Below, in pieces: positions 7,975-16,904 of a DNA stretch of 64,000 nt (the stretch's first letter is position 1; every line of letters begins with the position of its first letter). The notes below the pieces were generated by a model that worked only from the letters and a program-made list of their open reading frames with translations, was not told where the DNA came from and ran no database searches. The DNA is taken from the NCBI GenBank assembly GCA_000156115.1, contig DS995276.1, positions 376,017 to 440,016 of the forward strand. Direction: 5' to 3'. Position numbers and translations under genes: made by a program. This stretch comes from Rhodobacteraceae bacterium HTCC2083. GTDB taxonomy: Bacteria; Pseudomonadota; Alphaproteobacteria; Rhodobacterales; Rhodobacteraceae.

Positions 7975-8723
7975 AGCACCCCGATTTCAGACTCTAGAGT
8001 TGCAGTGTCTTCGCGTTGTGCAAATCTGAAAGTGAGCTTGTCGTGAAGCTGAAGCGCAATAGACTGAGCTTTTGATTCAGAGGTCGTTGCCAGAACCATG
8101 ACTTTATACATGCCCTCTCGACGCATACCTGCTTGAATCAGATGTACTTGTTTGCGTCCAACGATGATGCACATCGCAACGTAGATAATCAGGCTTAAGC
8201 TCGGATTGATGACAAAGCTTGTGGATAAGAGGCAAATTGCGGTGGCGAGCGCCTCCCAAAGGCGACGGGAAATAAACCACAAAGGTGGGAAAACCATCGC
8301 AAGTAAAGATCCCTGCAAATCGACAACGTCAGAAGCACCGTACATATCTGAAAAAATTGCATAGTTTCCAAGCGCGCTTGGGTTATGCGATTGCGCAGGC
8401 AAGCGGCTTTCAGAAATGGCGTTTATTTGTTCTTGAGACAGCCTTTGCGCATCTCGATTGATCTCAGCGCTCGTAATAACATCAAAGGTCTTTTCACCCC
8501 TTAGAATAGTAAGCACAACGGGTGCTGTATCACGCTCCAGAAGGATTTTGATCGCGTGAGCGACACAGGCTAAACGCTTCCAAGAAATACCATTCACCGC
8601 AACGATTAAATCCTTCGGCTTTAACATCAAAAACTGCGTCAGATGCGATGTTGCACCCCCACGTACGCGCAGCGGCGACGGTGGATGGTCCGGGGGCGTG
8701 TTGTCGGATTTTGTGTCAGCCAT
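7971..8723 (-). CDS. membrane protein with PDZ-like N-terminus, flagellar accessory
   Basis: The 250-residue product has an N-terminal part with the PDZ-like strand MLKPKDLIVAVNGISWKR. A middle region (YAIFSDMYGASDVVDLQGSL) leads into two or three hydrophobic helices (about residues 143-190), and a basic, soluble C-terminus follows. The membrane part loosely resembles DUF2628-type small membrane proteins; I am not certain of this. It is the last gene of the long minus-strand run that begins at fliK, 5 bp after the coiled-coil gene. It is therefore very probably coexpressed with the export apparatus. Its function is unknown. Confidence 0.65.
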   Translation of the reverse strand: MADTKSDNTPPDHPPSPLRVRGGATSHLTQFLMLKPKDLIVAVNGISWKRLACVAHAIKILLERDTAPVVLTILRGEKTFDVITSAEINRDAQRLSQEQINAISESRLPAQSHNPSALGNYAIFSDMYGASDVVDLQGSLLAMVFPPLWFISRRLWEALATAICLLSTSFVINPSLSLIIYVAMCIIVGRKQVHLIQAGMRREGMYKVMVLATTSESKAQSIALQLHDKLTFRFAQREDTATLESEIGVL

Positions 8724-8728
8724 GTGAC

Positions 8729-9559
8729 TTATGGGTACTTGATGACATCAGGCTGCTGCGCAGCTCTTGCACGCTTCGTAGGTGCCTTAGCACGGGCCTT
8801 TTTCAACTGATTGATGCGCATGTTGAGATCATTAACCTTCACATCCATCTTCTTTTGGAGGGCTGCAACAGAATCCGAACCGGGACCCGAGTTCACTGCG
8901 TCGAGCGCCTTGGACACATCTTTGACCAAGCTCTGGTAATCCTCCATCTGCGCCGTCAACGTATCTTGCATCCCAAGCGATACTGTCATCGCCAATTCGC
9001 CATTTAAGGTGGCAATGCGATCACCCACATTGCTCACCAACTCCTCGCTACGAAGGTTGGCGGCTTCTTCCGTCACAAGCCCGGTCATATCGATTGTCAT
9101 TTGAGCGACACTGGCGCGTAGCATTCCAATTTCTGACGTAGAGGCTGAAATGTCCGCAGTGCTTTCTTTGAGCGTTTTCATTTCTGCAGACAGGGTGCCC
9201 ATTTTGTCGCCGAATTCTTCGATTAATTTCACCTTTTTTTCTAAACTTGAGACATTTTCAGTCAGCATCGAAAGCAGTTCTGTGTTCATCGCCGCAAGGC
9301 GTTGCAAACCAGCCGAAGAGCGTTGCCAAATGGCACCCATGAGCGCAATGCTCAAAATAGCGATACACGCCGCTGCGATGATCCCGTTGCGAGAGATTTT
9401 TTGCAATTTCTGAACGCTTGCAGTGGTGGACTCAAACTGCTTTGATACTTTACCGAATTCTGTAGTGACATCCATTGATGCCTCGGCTGCATCCAATGCG
9501 ACTTGAATGCTCTGATCCAAATCCAGCGCGTGCGATTTCTTCCCAGGTTTCTTGGCCAT
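8729..9559 (-). CDS. single-pass membrane coiled-coil protein, flagellar accessory
   Basis: The ATG at 9559 (MAKKPGKKSHALDLDQ) with AAGGATAG upstream is chosen over an ORF start 46 codons earlier that overlaps the previous gene. The 276-residue product has a basic start and a helical region. One membrane segment follows (GIIAAACIAILSIALMGAI, around residues 60-80). A long heptad-rich domain rich in Leu, Glu, Ser and Thr comes next, then a Lys/Arg/Ala-rich tail. The layout resembles methyl-accepting or tether-type proteins but has no recognisable signalling domain. Its place in the fliK-flhB operon suggests a structural or assembly role at the basal body (inference). Confidence 0.68.
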   Translation of the reverse strand: MAKKPGKKSHALDLDQSIQVALDAAEASMDVTTEFGKVSKQFESTTASVQKLQKISRNGIIAAACIAILSIALMGAIWQRSSAGLQRLAAMNTELLSMLTENVSSLEKKVKLIEEFGDKMGTLSAEMKTLKESTADISASTSEIGMLRASVAQMTIDMTGLVTEEAANLRSEELVSNVGDRIATLNGELAMTVSLGMQDTLTAQMEDYQSLVKDVSKALDAVNSGPGSDSVAALQKKMDVKVNDLNMRINQLKKARAKAPTKRARAAQQPDVIKYP

Positions 9560-9576
9560 TTTAGGGCTATCCTTAC

Positions 9577-9789
9577 TCAAATATTCTGCATCTTTCGCAT
9601 TCTTGATGAGTAGTATGCACATTCCATGCCAGTTTCGTTCAGCACCAATCGTGCAGGGATTTCGCGTGATTTGAACCCGAACCGAGAACAACTCCACGGG
9701 TGACGTGGCTCATATGTGAGCCTTAGATACTGGCAATCACCGCACATTACGCGGGGCTTTTTTATTGAGGGTCTCGAATACGAGTTCAT
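9577..9789 (-). CDS. small four-cysteine protein, possible zinc-binding, flagellar accessory
   Basis: The start ATG at 9789 overlaps the stop of the upstream gene in an ATGA, which supports it over the GTG at 9816. The 70-residue product carries CGDC near residue 16, then Cys in PWSCSRFGFKSREIPAR, and a last Cys in GMECAYY. Such small CxxC...C...C proteins with a GFKSR core are known next to flagellar genes in other proteobacteria and are often mislabelled uracil-DNA glycosylase. This is from memory of the family. It may bind zinc; no enzyme domain is visible. Confidence 0.7.
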   Translation of the reverse strand: MNSYSRPSIKKPRVMCGDCQYLRLTYEPRHPWSCSRFGFKSREIPARLVLNETGMECAYYSSRMRKMQNI

Positions 9790-10019
9790 GACAGGAGATC
9801 TTTGATTTGATGCCACAAGTTATGGATGTGAAACCGCAGGCCCGCGGCAATACACGCGACAGCGCATAGTGTCATGAAAAGCGCCTTGAGCACCGTTTCC
9901 TCTTTCCACAAAACATTTGCTTCGCCGGCGAAGAACACGCCTACAAGCAGGAACGTGAATGTACTTATTATCTCACCTTTGCTTCTGTGCTGGCGGCGAG
10001 GAGCCTGTTTGCGTATCAT
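9786..10019 (-). CDS. small two-helix membrane protein, flagellar accessory
   Basis: The 77-residue product has a very basic N-terminus (MIRKQAPRRQHRSK). Two hydrophobic helices follow (FTFLLVGVFFAGEANVLW and ALFMTLCAVACIAAGL), then a short His-containing tail. Its ATG overlaps the flhB stop (ATGA), and its own stop overlaps the start of the next gene in the same way. Translation is therefore coupled to flhB. I do not recognise the family. The tight coupling points to a part of the export or motor membrane complex (inference). Confidence 0.7.
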   Translation of the reverse strand: MIRKQAPRRQHRSKGEIISTFTFLLVGVFFAGEANVLWKEETVLKALFMTLCAVACIAAGLRFHIHNLWHQIKDLLS

Positions 10020-11167
10020 AAAAGCGCCTTTCCGTTTTCGTCAAATCGCATATCTTCAGGGAGTTCGACCTCTGGGGCATCGACCTCTTCTTCTTCGTTA
10101 AGTCGGTAGATAAACGCCAAAACCCCCGCCACAGCAGAGAACAAAGGCGCAGGAATTTCTTCACCAACTTGGCCCGCAAAAAACAAAGCACGCGCGAGCA
10201 GCTCATTGCGGAAAATGGTCACGCCCGCATCCCTGCCCGTCGAAATAATTTCTTGAGCAAAGTGCCCCCGTCCCATCGCCAAAATTGTTGGCGCTCCAAC
10301 AGTGCCAACTTCATACTTCAAAGCGACGGCAAAGTGGGTTGGGTTGGTGATAATCGCTGTCGCTGTTGGGACTGCATCCATCGCTGCTTTGCGCGCTTTG
10401 GCGCGCGATCCAGCCGTCATCTGCATTCTGCGAATTTTTGCTTTTACCTCAGGCGAACCTTCAGTTTGCTTGCTTTCGTCGCGGACTTCCTGAAGCGTCA
10501 TCTTGAGCTGCTTGTTATGCTGGTAATGTTGATACATCACATCGGCCATCGCCATGATGCCCAGCACAAACAAGAACACGATAATCAACAAAACAAACAC
10601 ATCATTCATTCGCGACAAACCACCAGTCAGATGCGTCGCGTTAGACACCAGCAAGCTTTCGATCTGAGACACAAAAACCATCACAGATGCGCTGATAAGA
10701 AGTGTTACTTTGCCAATCGCTTTGAGCATCTCGACCAAAGCTTTCATCGAAACCATGCGTTTTAAACCGCTCAACGGGTTAATACGGCTTGCTTTGAAAG
10801 CAAGCGCACCATTGGACCAATTGATTAATCCTGACATCGCTGCTTGTGTGGCAATCACAACGACAAGCATTGGAAGAGCAAAGACAACTGACTTCCAAAA
10901 CATGAACCGAAAGCTCGCGCCTAAATTGCCAAATATCGCGTCAGTAAGCCCCTTTTCACCCGAAAAAGAGAATAGCATGCCCCATTCTTGGACGAGGCTT
11001 GGCAAGACCGGGACAAGACCAACATAGATCAACATGCCAATGAAAAGCGTCGTAAAGACGAACAACTCTTTAGACGAGGGCACCTGCCCATCTTCTTTTG
11101 CTTTATCCAACCGCTTCTGGGTTGGTTCCTCGGTCTTCTCTTGACCGTCGCTTCCCCCTTCAGCCAT
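10016..11167 (-). CDS. flhB: flagellar type III export switch protein FlhB
   Basis: FlhB is the membrane component that switches export from rod/hook to filament substrates after FliK measures the hook. The 383-residue product begins with the typical acidic/basic N-terminus (GSDGQEKTEEPTQKRLDKAKEDGQ in part). It has four membrane segments and a cytoplasmic domain. The autocleavage motif is TNPTHFAVAL near residue 270. It overlaps fliR by one base and the small gene downstream by four, so it is embedded in the fliK-to-flhB operon. Confidence 0.97.
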   Translation of the reverse strand: MAEGGSDGQEKTEEPTQKRLDKAKEDGQVPSSKELFVFTTLFIGMLIYVGLVPVLPSLVQEWGMLFSFSGEKGLTDAIFGNLGASFRFMFWKSVVFALPMLVVVIATQAAMSGLINWSNGALAFKASRINPLSGLKRMVSMKALVEMLKAIGKVTLLISASVMVFVSQIESLLVSNATHLTGGLSRMNDVFVLLIIVFLFVLGIMAMADVMYQHYQHNKQLKMTLQEVRDESKQTEGSPEVKAKIRRMQMTAGSRAKARKAAMDAVPTATAIITNPTHFAVALKYEVGTVGAPTILAMGRGHFAQEIISTGRDAGVTIFRNELLARALFFAGQVGEEIPAPLFSAVAGVLAFIYRLNEEEEVDAPEVELPEDMRFDENGKALL

Positions 11168-11988
11168 TACGCAGACCCCTGAATACTGGTTTCAAGAAAC
11201 TCCAGAATGAAATTCAACAAATCGCGGGTTGCAAAGGCCATCGGCGTCGTCGCGAAATAGAGCGCGAAAAAGCACGCCAGAATGGTGAGTGGAAAGCCAA
11301 ACGAAAACAAATTGAGCTGGGGCGCCGAACGCGTGATGACACCAACGGTGATGTTGGCGAGCAATAGAATGGCAACAATGGGGAATGACAACAGCGACGC
11401 CATTGAGAACATATGCCCCCCAGACGTGAGCCCAGACGCAATCAATGCTTGAAAATTAAATGGACGACCCAGAGGCATAAGATCGTAACTGCCTTTGATC
11501 AATGCAATGCAAACCAAGTGCCCATCCATCGCGAGGAAAAGTACAATCCCAAAGAGGTTTAGCAGCTGGCTGATAACAGGAGTTTGACCGCCCAAGTTGG
11601 GATCAACCTGAGCCGCAAAACCAAGTCCCGCAGAAGACGCCACTTTCTCGCCCGCAAGAGCCACAGACGAAAAAAGAACTGTCAAAATGAGGCCCAGTAA
11701 TAGTCCCATCGCGATTTCGACCATGATAACTTCAACCAACAAAAGGAATGGCAGAGTTTGCGGATCTGGCACTTCGACCTTTCCGAAAAACGATACAGAA
11801 ATCAAAATGCTCACCATTACCCGCACCTGCACAGGGATAGAGGCGGCTCCAAAAAAGGGTGCCGAGAGAAAAAATGCGCTTAGCCGAATGGTGTGCAAAA
11901 AGAAGACAAGCCCATAGTCGAAGACCAGCTGTAACTCGACACCTCCAACACCGATGATGTCATCAAGATTTGGGGTTTGGGCGATCAT
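11167..11988 (-). CDS. fliR: flagellar type III export protein FliR
   Basis: FliR is a membrane protein of the export gate, which it forms with FliP and FliQ. The 273-residue length is normal, with about six hydrophobic segments and typical FliR stretches such as RLSAFFLSAPFFGAASIPVQVR near residue 35. The start ATG overlaps the fliQ stop by 4 bp, and the end overlaps the flhB start by one base. That is strong evidence of translational coupling through the export operon. Confidence 0.95.
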   Translation of the reverse strand: MIAQTPNLDDIIGVGGVELQLVFDYGLVFFLHTIRLSAFFLSAPFFGAASIPVQVRVMVSILISVSFFGKVEVPDPQTLPFLLLVEVIMVEIAMGLLLGLILTVLFSSVALAGEKVASSAGLGFAAQVDPNLGGQTPVISQLLNLFGIVLFLAMDGHLVCIALIKGSYDLMPLGRPFNFQALIASGLTSGGHMFSMASLLSFPIVAILLLANITVGVITRSAPQLNLFSFGFPLTILACFFALYFATTPMAFATRDLLNFILEFLETSIQGSA

Positions 11989-12251
11989 TGCAGCATACGA
12001 ATTTGATCAAAGATCATCGCGAAATAATCTACCATTTCACGCATCATAAATGTTGAGAGAAGGGCCATGGCCAACAGCACGACGACAAGCTTTGGAACAA
12101 AACTGATCGTCGCTTCGTTGATGGAGGTCGCCGCTTGCAAAATACCGATGATTAAACCAACGGACAAAGCAACAACAAGAATGGGGCCAGCGGTCATGAT
12201 AATTTGCCAGTACGCGCCTCGTAGGCTTTCGACGTTAATATCAAATTCCAT
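11985..12251 (-). CDS. fliQ: flagellar type III export protein FliQ
   Basis: The 88-residue product has two membrane helices and the family signature around GPILVVALSVGLIIGILQAATSINEATISFVPK. It is an export-gate component that assembles with FliP and FliR. The size is typical of FliQ. The gene lies 4 bp after fliP and overlaps fliR by 4 bp. Confidence 0.96.
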   Translation of the reverse strand: MEFDINVESLRGAYWQIIMTAGPILVVALSVGLIIGILQAATSINEATISFVPKLVVVLLAMALLSTFMMREMVDYFAMIFDQIRMLQ

Positions 12252-12255
12252 AGCG

Positions 12256-13026
12256 TTAATTCACATATGTTGAAGCGATAGAACCGATCGTCATCGCCCA
12301 TCCATCGACCAAAACGAAAAGCAAAAGCTTGAAAGGTAAAGACACCAACATTGGGCTCAGCATCATCATACCAAGCGCCATCAAAATCGATGCGATCACC
12401 AAATCAATCACCAAAAAGGGCAAGAACAACAAAAAGCCGATTTGAAAAGCAGTCTTCAGCTCAGAGGTAATGAAGGCGGGCATCAAGACAGTATAGGGCA
12501 CGTCTTCGTTACTTTCATATGGTGCGTCACCTGCCATCTCTGCAAACATCGCAAGCTCGGACTCGCGCGTATTAAGAATAAGAAATTCGCTCAGAATAGC
12601 GGCACCTGTTTCAATGGCAGCGACGGGTTGCATCTGGCCATTCAAGTACGGCGAAATCGCCTTTTCGTATATTTGCTCAAACGTCGGTGCCATGATGTAA
12701 AAGGTCAAAAACAACGCGATTGAAATCAGAACTTGGTTAGGGGGCGTTTGCTGCGTTCCCATCGCTTGGCGCAAAATGGACAACACAATTATGACCCGCG
12801 TAAAGGCTGTAATCCCTAAAAGAAAAGACGGTAAAATAGTCAACGCCGTCATGAGAGCGAGGATTTGTAAAGACAATGAATACTGTGTCTCGCCGTCTGC
12901 GCCTGTTGTTACATTCAGGGCAGGCATGCCTTCAACGGCCGTTTGCGCCAAGCTAATAGAGGGAACAAGCGCGGCCGAGACAAGCGCAAGAGACAGAGCA
13001 CGAATGCTGAGGCGGCGATCAATCAT
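12256..13026 (-). CDS. fliP: flagellar type III export protein FliP
   Basis: The ATG at 13026, preceded by GAAGG, is preferred to the GTG at 13035. The 256-residue product has a cleavable signal-like N-terminus (ALSLALVSAALVPSISLAQT), as in many FliP proteins. Membrane segments follow with the family stretches FTRVIIVLSILRQAMGTQQTPPNQ and PYLNGQMQPVAAIETGA; the C-terminus ends in a hydrophobic helix pair. It forms the core of the export gate with FliQ and FliR. The 5' end overlaps fliO slightly. Confidence 0.96.
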   Translation of the reverse strand: MIDRRLSIRALSLALVSAALVPSISLAQTAVEGMPALNVTTGADGETQYSLSLQILALMTALTILPSFLLGITAFTRVIIVLSILRQAMGTQQTPPNQVLISIALFLTFYIMAPTFEQIYEKAISPYLNGQMQPVAAIETGAAILSEFLILNTRESELAMFAEMAGDAPYESNEDVPYTVLMPAFITSELKTAFQIGFLLFLPFLVIDLVIASILMALGMMMLSPMLVSLPFKLLLFVLVDGWAMTIGSIASTYVN

Positions 13027-13321
13027 GATGACCACCTTCTAGCGCCAATGTCGAGACGTCGTTTGCCCCATCACTCAGCTGCAAAAGACCCGCCTGTCCA
13101 CCTTTGCCTTGCAAAACAACCACGCGTTGGCCCGCAATCTCGAACAAAGAAAGCTGGGTTGATCGCTCAAGCTTGTAGCTGTCGATCAGAACCAGGTGCT
13201 TTGTACCCACACCCAGTTTATCTTTGAAAACACCCGATTTTGTCAGGATAATCTGACGGGCAAGAAGCAGCACAGCAAGGAACGCCACAACAATAATAAT
13301 TTTTGTTAAATCAGGGGTCAC
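13019..13321 (-). CDS. fliO: flagellar biosynthesis protein FliO
   Basis: FliO assists assembly of the FliP gate. The protein has one N-terminal membrane helix (IIIVVAFLAVLLLARQ) followed by a soluble domain with KLGVGTKHLVLIDSYKLE, VVVLQGKGG and a short tail, about 100 residues in all. The GTG at 13321 has a GAGGA site upstream; an in-frame GTG at 13336 gives five more residues and cannot be excluded. It overlaps fliP by 8 bp. Confidence 0.87.
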   Translation of the reverse strand: MTPDLTKIIIVVAFLAVLLLARQIILTKSGVFKDKLGVGTKHLVLIDSYKLERSTQLSLFEIAGQRVVVLQGKGGQAGLLQLSDGANDVSTLALEGGHHD

Positions 13322-13363
13322 TGAAAAAATCCTCACACTAAAAATTTGAAAAAGAGAAGGGCC

Positions 13364-13663
13364 TCAGATTTTGTCGACACGCTTTTCTGGATCAACGATG
13401 TCGGAAAAACGGATGCCAAATCGCTCGCCAACCATCACAACTTCGCCTTTTGCGATCATTGTGCCGTTGACCAGAATATCGAGCGGCTCACCCGCAAGAC
13501 GGTCAAGCTCAACTACAGATCCTTCGTTCAACCGAAGCAAATTCGCGATTGTGATTTCGGTCCTGCCAACTTCAATCGACATTTGAACTTCAATGTTCTC
13601 AAGCGCGCGAAGTTTATCTTTTTCAGATCCCTGTGCCGGGGTCGCTAGTTCAGTATCAGACAT
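13364..13663 (-). CDS. fliN: flagellar motor switch protein FliN
   Basis: The 99-residue protein contains the SpoA/FliN domain: NIEVQMSIEVGRTEITIANLLRLNEGSVVELDRLAGEPLDILVNG in its middle and GERFGIRFSDIVDPEKR at the end. FliN builds the lower C-ring with FliM and binds FliH for export. It is shorter than E. coli FliN (137 aa) because the variable N-terminus is reduced. It lies between fliM and fliO in the operon. Confidence 0.96.
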   Translation of the reverse strand: MSDTELATPAQGSEKDKLRALENIEVQMSIEVGRTEITIANLLRLNEGSVVELDRLAGEPLDILVNGTMIAKGEVVMVGERFGIRFSDIVDPEKRVDKI

Positions 13664-13684
13664 AGAAAATGCTCACTTTATCTA

Positions 13685-14659
13685 TCACAGCGCCAGCTGC
13701 TTGCGGATAATGGTTATTGCGCTCGTGCCGGCAACTTCGCCGATATCGGCAACGAACATCTCTTGGCCATGAACCATGACGCCCAGACCGGTTTTCAACT
13801 GGATCGGAAACACGTCTCCAGCCTCCAGCTCGACAAGTTCGCGCAACGAGACCTTGGGCTTGCTCAGCTGAACATTCATCGGCAGTGAAACCTGCATTAC
13901 TGCTTGCTCCAAACGTTCACGCCAAGTCAGGTCATCTTCGATAACATCAGATTGCATGCGTGATCGCAGCTGTGCTGCAATCGGCTTAAGCGTTTGAAGC
14001 GGGTAAAGAATGTCGAGTGTTGCGCTCTCGGCTTTGGGAAGTTGCACTGTGAACTTACAAACGATGATCGTGTCACCACCATCAACGAAAGAAGCAAATT
14101 GCAAATTTTCTTCACGCGCATGCTCAGAAAACGACAGTGGCATCAGATCTTGCCATGCCGTCAAAAGAACATCGTTCAAGCCGTTCGTAATGATCTCGAT
14201 GACGCGCGTTTCCGTCGCCGTAAACTCACTACGAAGCGCGTGCTTCAAACCCAGCTCGCCGCCATAGTACCCATTAGTTAAAGCGGAAATAAATTCCGGC
14301 TGCATGACCATCATTTTGCTGCCGCGCAATTCATCAATGCGTGACGTCGAAAGACTCATCAAAGAGGGTGAATCTTTCGAGTACTCATCAAAGGTCTGAA
14401 CCGTGGGCAACTGCGCAGAAATACGCGGCTGCACCCGAAGCATGGGTTGAAAGACAGACCTGGCAAGGCGTGCAAAACGTTCATTGATCACTCGCAAAGC
14501 ATAGTAGTCGCCCATAAGCGAGAGATCGTCAGATCCGAATGCAAAGTCCCTTACATCCTTCTCTGAAATTCGATTTTTGCCAATCGGTACAGACCCTTGC
14601 TTATCAAGACTATTGATAAGCGCGTCCACTTCATCTTGGGTTAGCTTTTTCGTCGACAT
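13685..14659 (-). CDS. fliM: flagellar motor switch protein FliM
   Basis: The 324-residue product has the N-terminal CheY-P-binding peptide (LTQDEVDALINSL). A middle CheC-like domain follows, then a C-terminal SpoA domain (KPKVSLRELVELEAGDVFPI). FliM forms the C-ring and receives the chemotaxis signal. Keeping the CheY-binding peptide implies that chemotaxis proteins exist elsewhere, since none are in this window. It is preceded by fliL and followed by fliN. Confidence 0.96.
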   Translation of the reverse strand: MSTKKLTQDEVDALINSLDKQGSVPIGKNRISEKDVRDFAFGSDDLSLMGDYYALRVINERFARLARSVFQPMLRVQPRISAQLPTVQTFDEYSKDSPSLMSLSTSRIDELRGSKMMVMQPEFISALTNGYYGGELGLKHALRSEFTATETRVIEIITNGLNDVLLTAWQDLMPLSFSEHAREENLQFASFVDGGDTIIVCKFTVQLPKAESATLDILYPLQTLKPIAAQLRSRMQSDVIEDDLTWRERLEQAVMQVSLPMNVQLSKPKVSLRELVELEAGDVFPIQLKTGLGVMVHGQEMFVADIGEVAGTSAITIIRKQLAL

Positions 14660-14674
14660 GATAATCCGCCAGCC

Positions 14675-15241
14675 CTACTGCATTATATAGGAGGTCAAGT
14701 GGACGCCCTCGACGCCACCGAAACCTTCAAGGCGTTCCATCTCAGCGTTGATCGTGTTCTTGAGATCTTCAGCCAGTGCTTTTCGTGCATCGCTGCCGAC
14801 AACGTCTTCTTCAGTGTAATCGCTGAGTGTAACAAGCAACGCCGCTTTGACCGCAGGCATATGCACTTCGACATTCGTCAGAATCTCGTTGTCGTATTGC
14901 GTCGATATCCCAATGCCAATTTGCAAGAAACGGCGCGACCCTTGTAGGTTCGTTGTCAGCGTTCCGGGAAACTCAAAATAAAGCGTTTGAAAAACTTCGT
15001 CCCTTGGACTGTCTTTGCTCACTTTTTCAGGGGTGACGTCTTCTTCGGTGACTTCTTCACTTGCCGGCTGGCTGTTGCGTTCAATGATTTCGGCCACCAA
15101 TTGCTCAGGTGAATTCTTCTGTGGTCCAAACATTAAATAGCCAATGCCCAGACCAATCCCAAGCACGACAAAAGCCCCAACAACGAACAATATGATTTTC
15201 AGCAATCTTAATTTCTTTTTGGGTTCTTCTTCGTCAGCCAT
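14675..15241 (-). CDS. fliL: flagellar basal body-associated protein FliL
   Basis: The 188-residue product has a charged cytoplasmic start (MADEEEPKKKLR) and one membrane helix (IILFVVGAFVVLGIGLGIGYLMF). A periplasmic domain contains YFEFPGTLTTNLQGSRRFLQIGIGIST and LVTLSDYTEEDV. FliL surrounds and supports the stator units. The linker after the membrane helix is acidic and a little longer than in enteric FliL. It follows fliK by about 27 bp. Confidence 0.93.
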   Translation of the reverse strand: MADEEEPKKKLRLLKIILFVVGAFVVLGIGLGIGYLMFGPQKNSPEQLVAEIIERNSQPASEEVTEEDVTPEKVSKDSPRDEVFQTLYFEFPGTLTTNLQGSRRFLQIGIGISTQYDNEILTNVEVHMPAVKAALLVTLSDYTEEDVVGSDARKALAEDLKNTINAEMERLEGFGGVEGVHLTSYIMQ

Positions 15242-15268
15242 CTAGCCAATCCTTATTTCTTAATAAAT

Positions 15269-16870
15269 TTACAACAATATGTTGAGGCGATCGGGATCCT
15301 CGTGATCAATCCGATCCTTTTCAGCAGGCGCGTTTCGCTCTAGCAGCTCAATCTCGCCATCATCCTGTGGCGCGTTCTGGTCAGAGCCACCTTGCTGGCC
15401 TCGCCCGCCTGTTTGCGCAGAATACGACCCAAGCTTAAGACCAGCTTGATCAAAAGCGCTTTCAATCTGGCCCTGAACATCGCGCAACATCGCGGTGGTC
15501 GAAGCAACTTCAGCCATCATGCGAAGTTCAAGACCTTTGCGGCCATCGCTCAGCTTCAGCGTGATCTGACCCAGATTTTGCGGCAAAATGCTCAACGTCA
15601 TGCTGCCACCCGCTTGCGCCATGCTTGCTGCTCGGTTCACCAATGTTTTGGTCCAACCCTGACGCCGCAAATCCAAAACTACTGCGGCACCCGCACCGCT
15701 TGCAAAAGCAGTCGGCGCAGTTTGGGATGCCACGTTGGACGACTTCGACATTGTGGCACTGGCTTGTGTGAGTGCTAGTGCGGGCTCTGTATTTGGGTCA
15801 TCTTTAGGCAAGGAGTTTTCTAGATTGCTCTGCGCTGCGGCTCGTTGAATTGCCGCTTCGTGCACAACCTGCGTTGCTTGGGGAAAAGCCACATTGGTGA
15901 CACCCTCGCCCAAAGTAGTCTGGACGGCAGGGCGCGTTCCAACAGCCTCCAATGGACTGTCATCCGACAACACATCTTCGTTCAACCCATCAACGCTGAT
16001 CTGATTTTTTTCGACTTCAGACACCCGTTCTGGCATAACAATCGCAATCGCGGCCAAAGGATGAACACTGGTGGTTGCGCGCACCAAATCAGCGGCTTTT
16101 TCAGGCATAGGCACGCCAACGGGTACGTCTAAATCAACGGCTAGGTCTTCTACGGGGTCTGCCAAATCACGGGAATTTTGCGTACCAGAAGCTCCTTTGA
16201 TGGGCGCTTGGCTCCCAAGACGCGGCGCGGTCGTGTTTGCTAATTCTTCAGCAAGCTTAATCAGTCCAACCGTGTTCACCGGCTTAATGCTTGTCACAGC
16301 AGTCTTCAAAAGTGGATCATCAATCAACGTCGCATCGATTACAGGAACCTCTTGTTCACCTTGCGCAACCAAGAGCTTTGGTACGAACTGCTCTGAAAAG
16401 TCGGCGCTAAACTCAAGATCAACCGGTTCTATCAAGAGACTCTGGCCTTCATCGAAGAGCGCTGCGTCCTCAAGGCTCACTGCTAAGTTAACCGGAAAAG
16501 GAGCGCCCGCAGGCTCGGCCAAGACCACCTTTTCAGAAAGAATGCTCCAGGCTGGGACCGCCGCGAAATCGGGCCATGGATCAAGTTCAAGCTCTTCGCC
16601 CTCAACGACCGTTTCTTCAGGTTTTAAATTCTGACGGGGTGCCAAAATGCTATTGGTTTGCTCGCACGCGCCAATGCCTTCATGTGTTAGCGTCTCACCC
16701 ACCACGGTTTGCGCTGGCACCTCTTCATTCGCTTGAACAGCTACAAAAAGCGTCGCAAACGGTGTCGCTACAGCTCCCTCCCCTACGCCCGCCGCACGTG
16801 ATGTGAGTATCGACGACGAAGCCGACGCGACATCAAGTTTTGTCGATGAGGTTTGAAGTGTGGCGCTCAT
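15269..16870 (-). CDS. fliK: flagellar hook-length control protein FliK
   Basis: FliK is exported during hook growth and triggers the FlhB substrate switch. The 533-residue product has a long low-complexity N-terminal ruler rich in Ala, Val, Glu and Asp. The conserved hook-length domain near residues 420-500 reads GGSMTLSILPQNLGQITLKL and continues to a ...DVQGQIESAFDQAGLKLG type stretch. It is the first gene behind the sigma-54 promoter at 16905-16920. A longer-than-usual ruler is of interest because the hook subunit here is giant. Confidence 0.9.
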   Translation of the reverse strand: MSATLQTSSTKLDVASASSSILTSRAAGVGEGAVATPFATLFVAVQANEEVPAQTVVGETLTHEGIGACEQTNSILAPRQNLKPEETVVEGEELELDPWPDFAAVPAWSILSEKVVLAEPAGAPFPVNLAVSLEDAALFDEGQSLLIEPVDLEFSADFSEQFVPKLLVAQGEQEVPVIDATLIDDPLLKTAVTSIKPVNTVGLIKLAEELANTTAPRLGSQAPIKGASGTQNSRDLADPVEDLAVDLDVPVGVPMPEKAADLVRATTSVHPLAAIAIVMPERVSEVEKNQISVDGLNEDVLSDDSPLEAVGTRPAVQTTLGEGVTNVAFPQATQVVHEAAIQRAAAQSNLENSLPKDDPNTEPALALTQASATMSKSSNVASQTAPTAFASGAGAAVVLDLRRQGWTKTLVNRAASMAQAGGSMTLSILPQNLGQITLKLSDGRKGLELRMMAEVASTTAMLRDVQGQIESAFDQAGLKLGSYSAQTGGRGQQGGSDQNAPQDDGEIELLERNAPAEKDRIDHEDPDRLNILL

Positions 16871-16904
16871 TGGCTTTGGACTCTCCTAAAGTTCCAAAGA
16901 TCAA

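Noticed and set aside
9707-9722. Inverted repeat GGCTCA-TATG-TGAGCC
   Set aside because: It lies inside the coding sequence of the four-Cys protein and has no T-run; it is more likely a coding coincidence.
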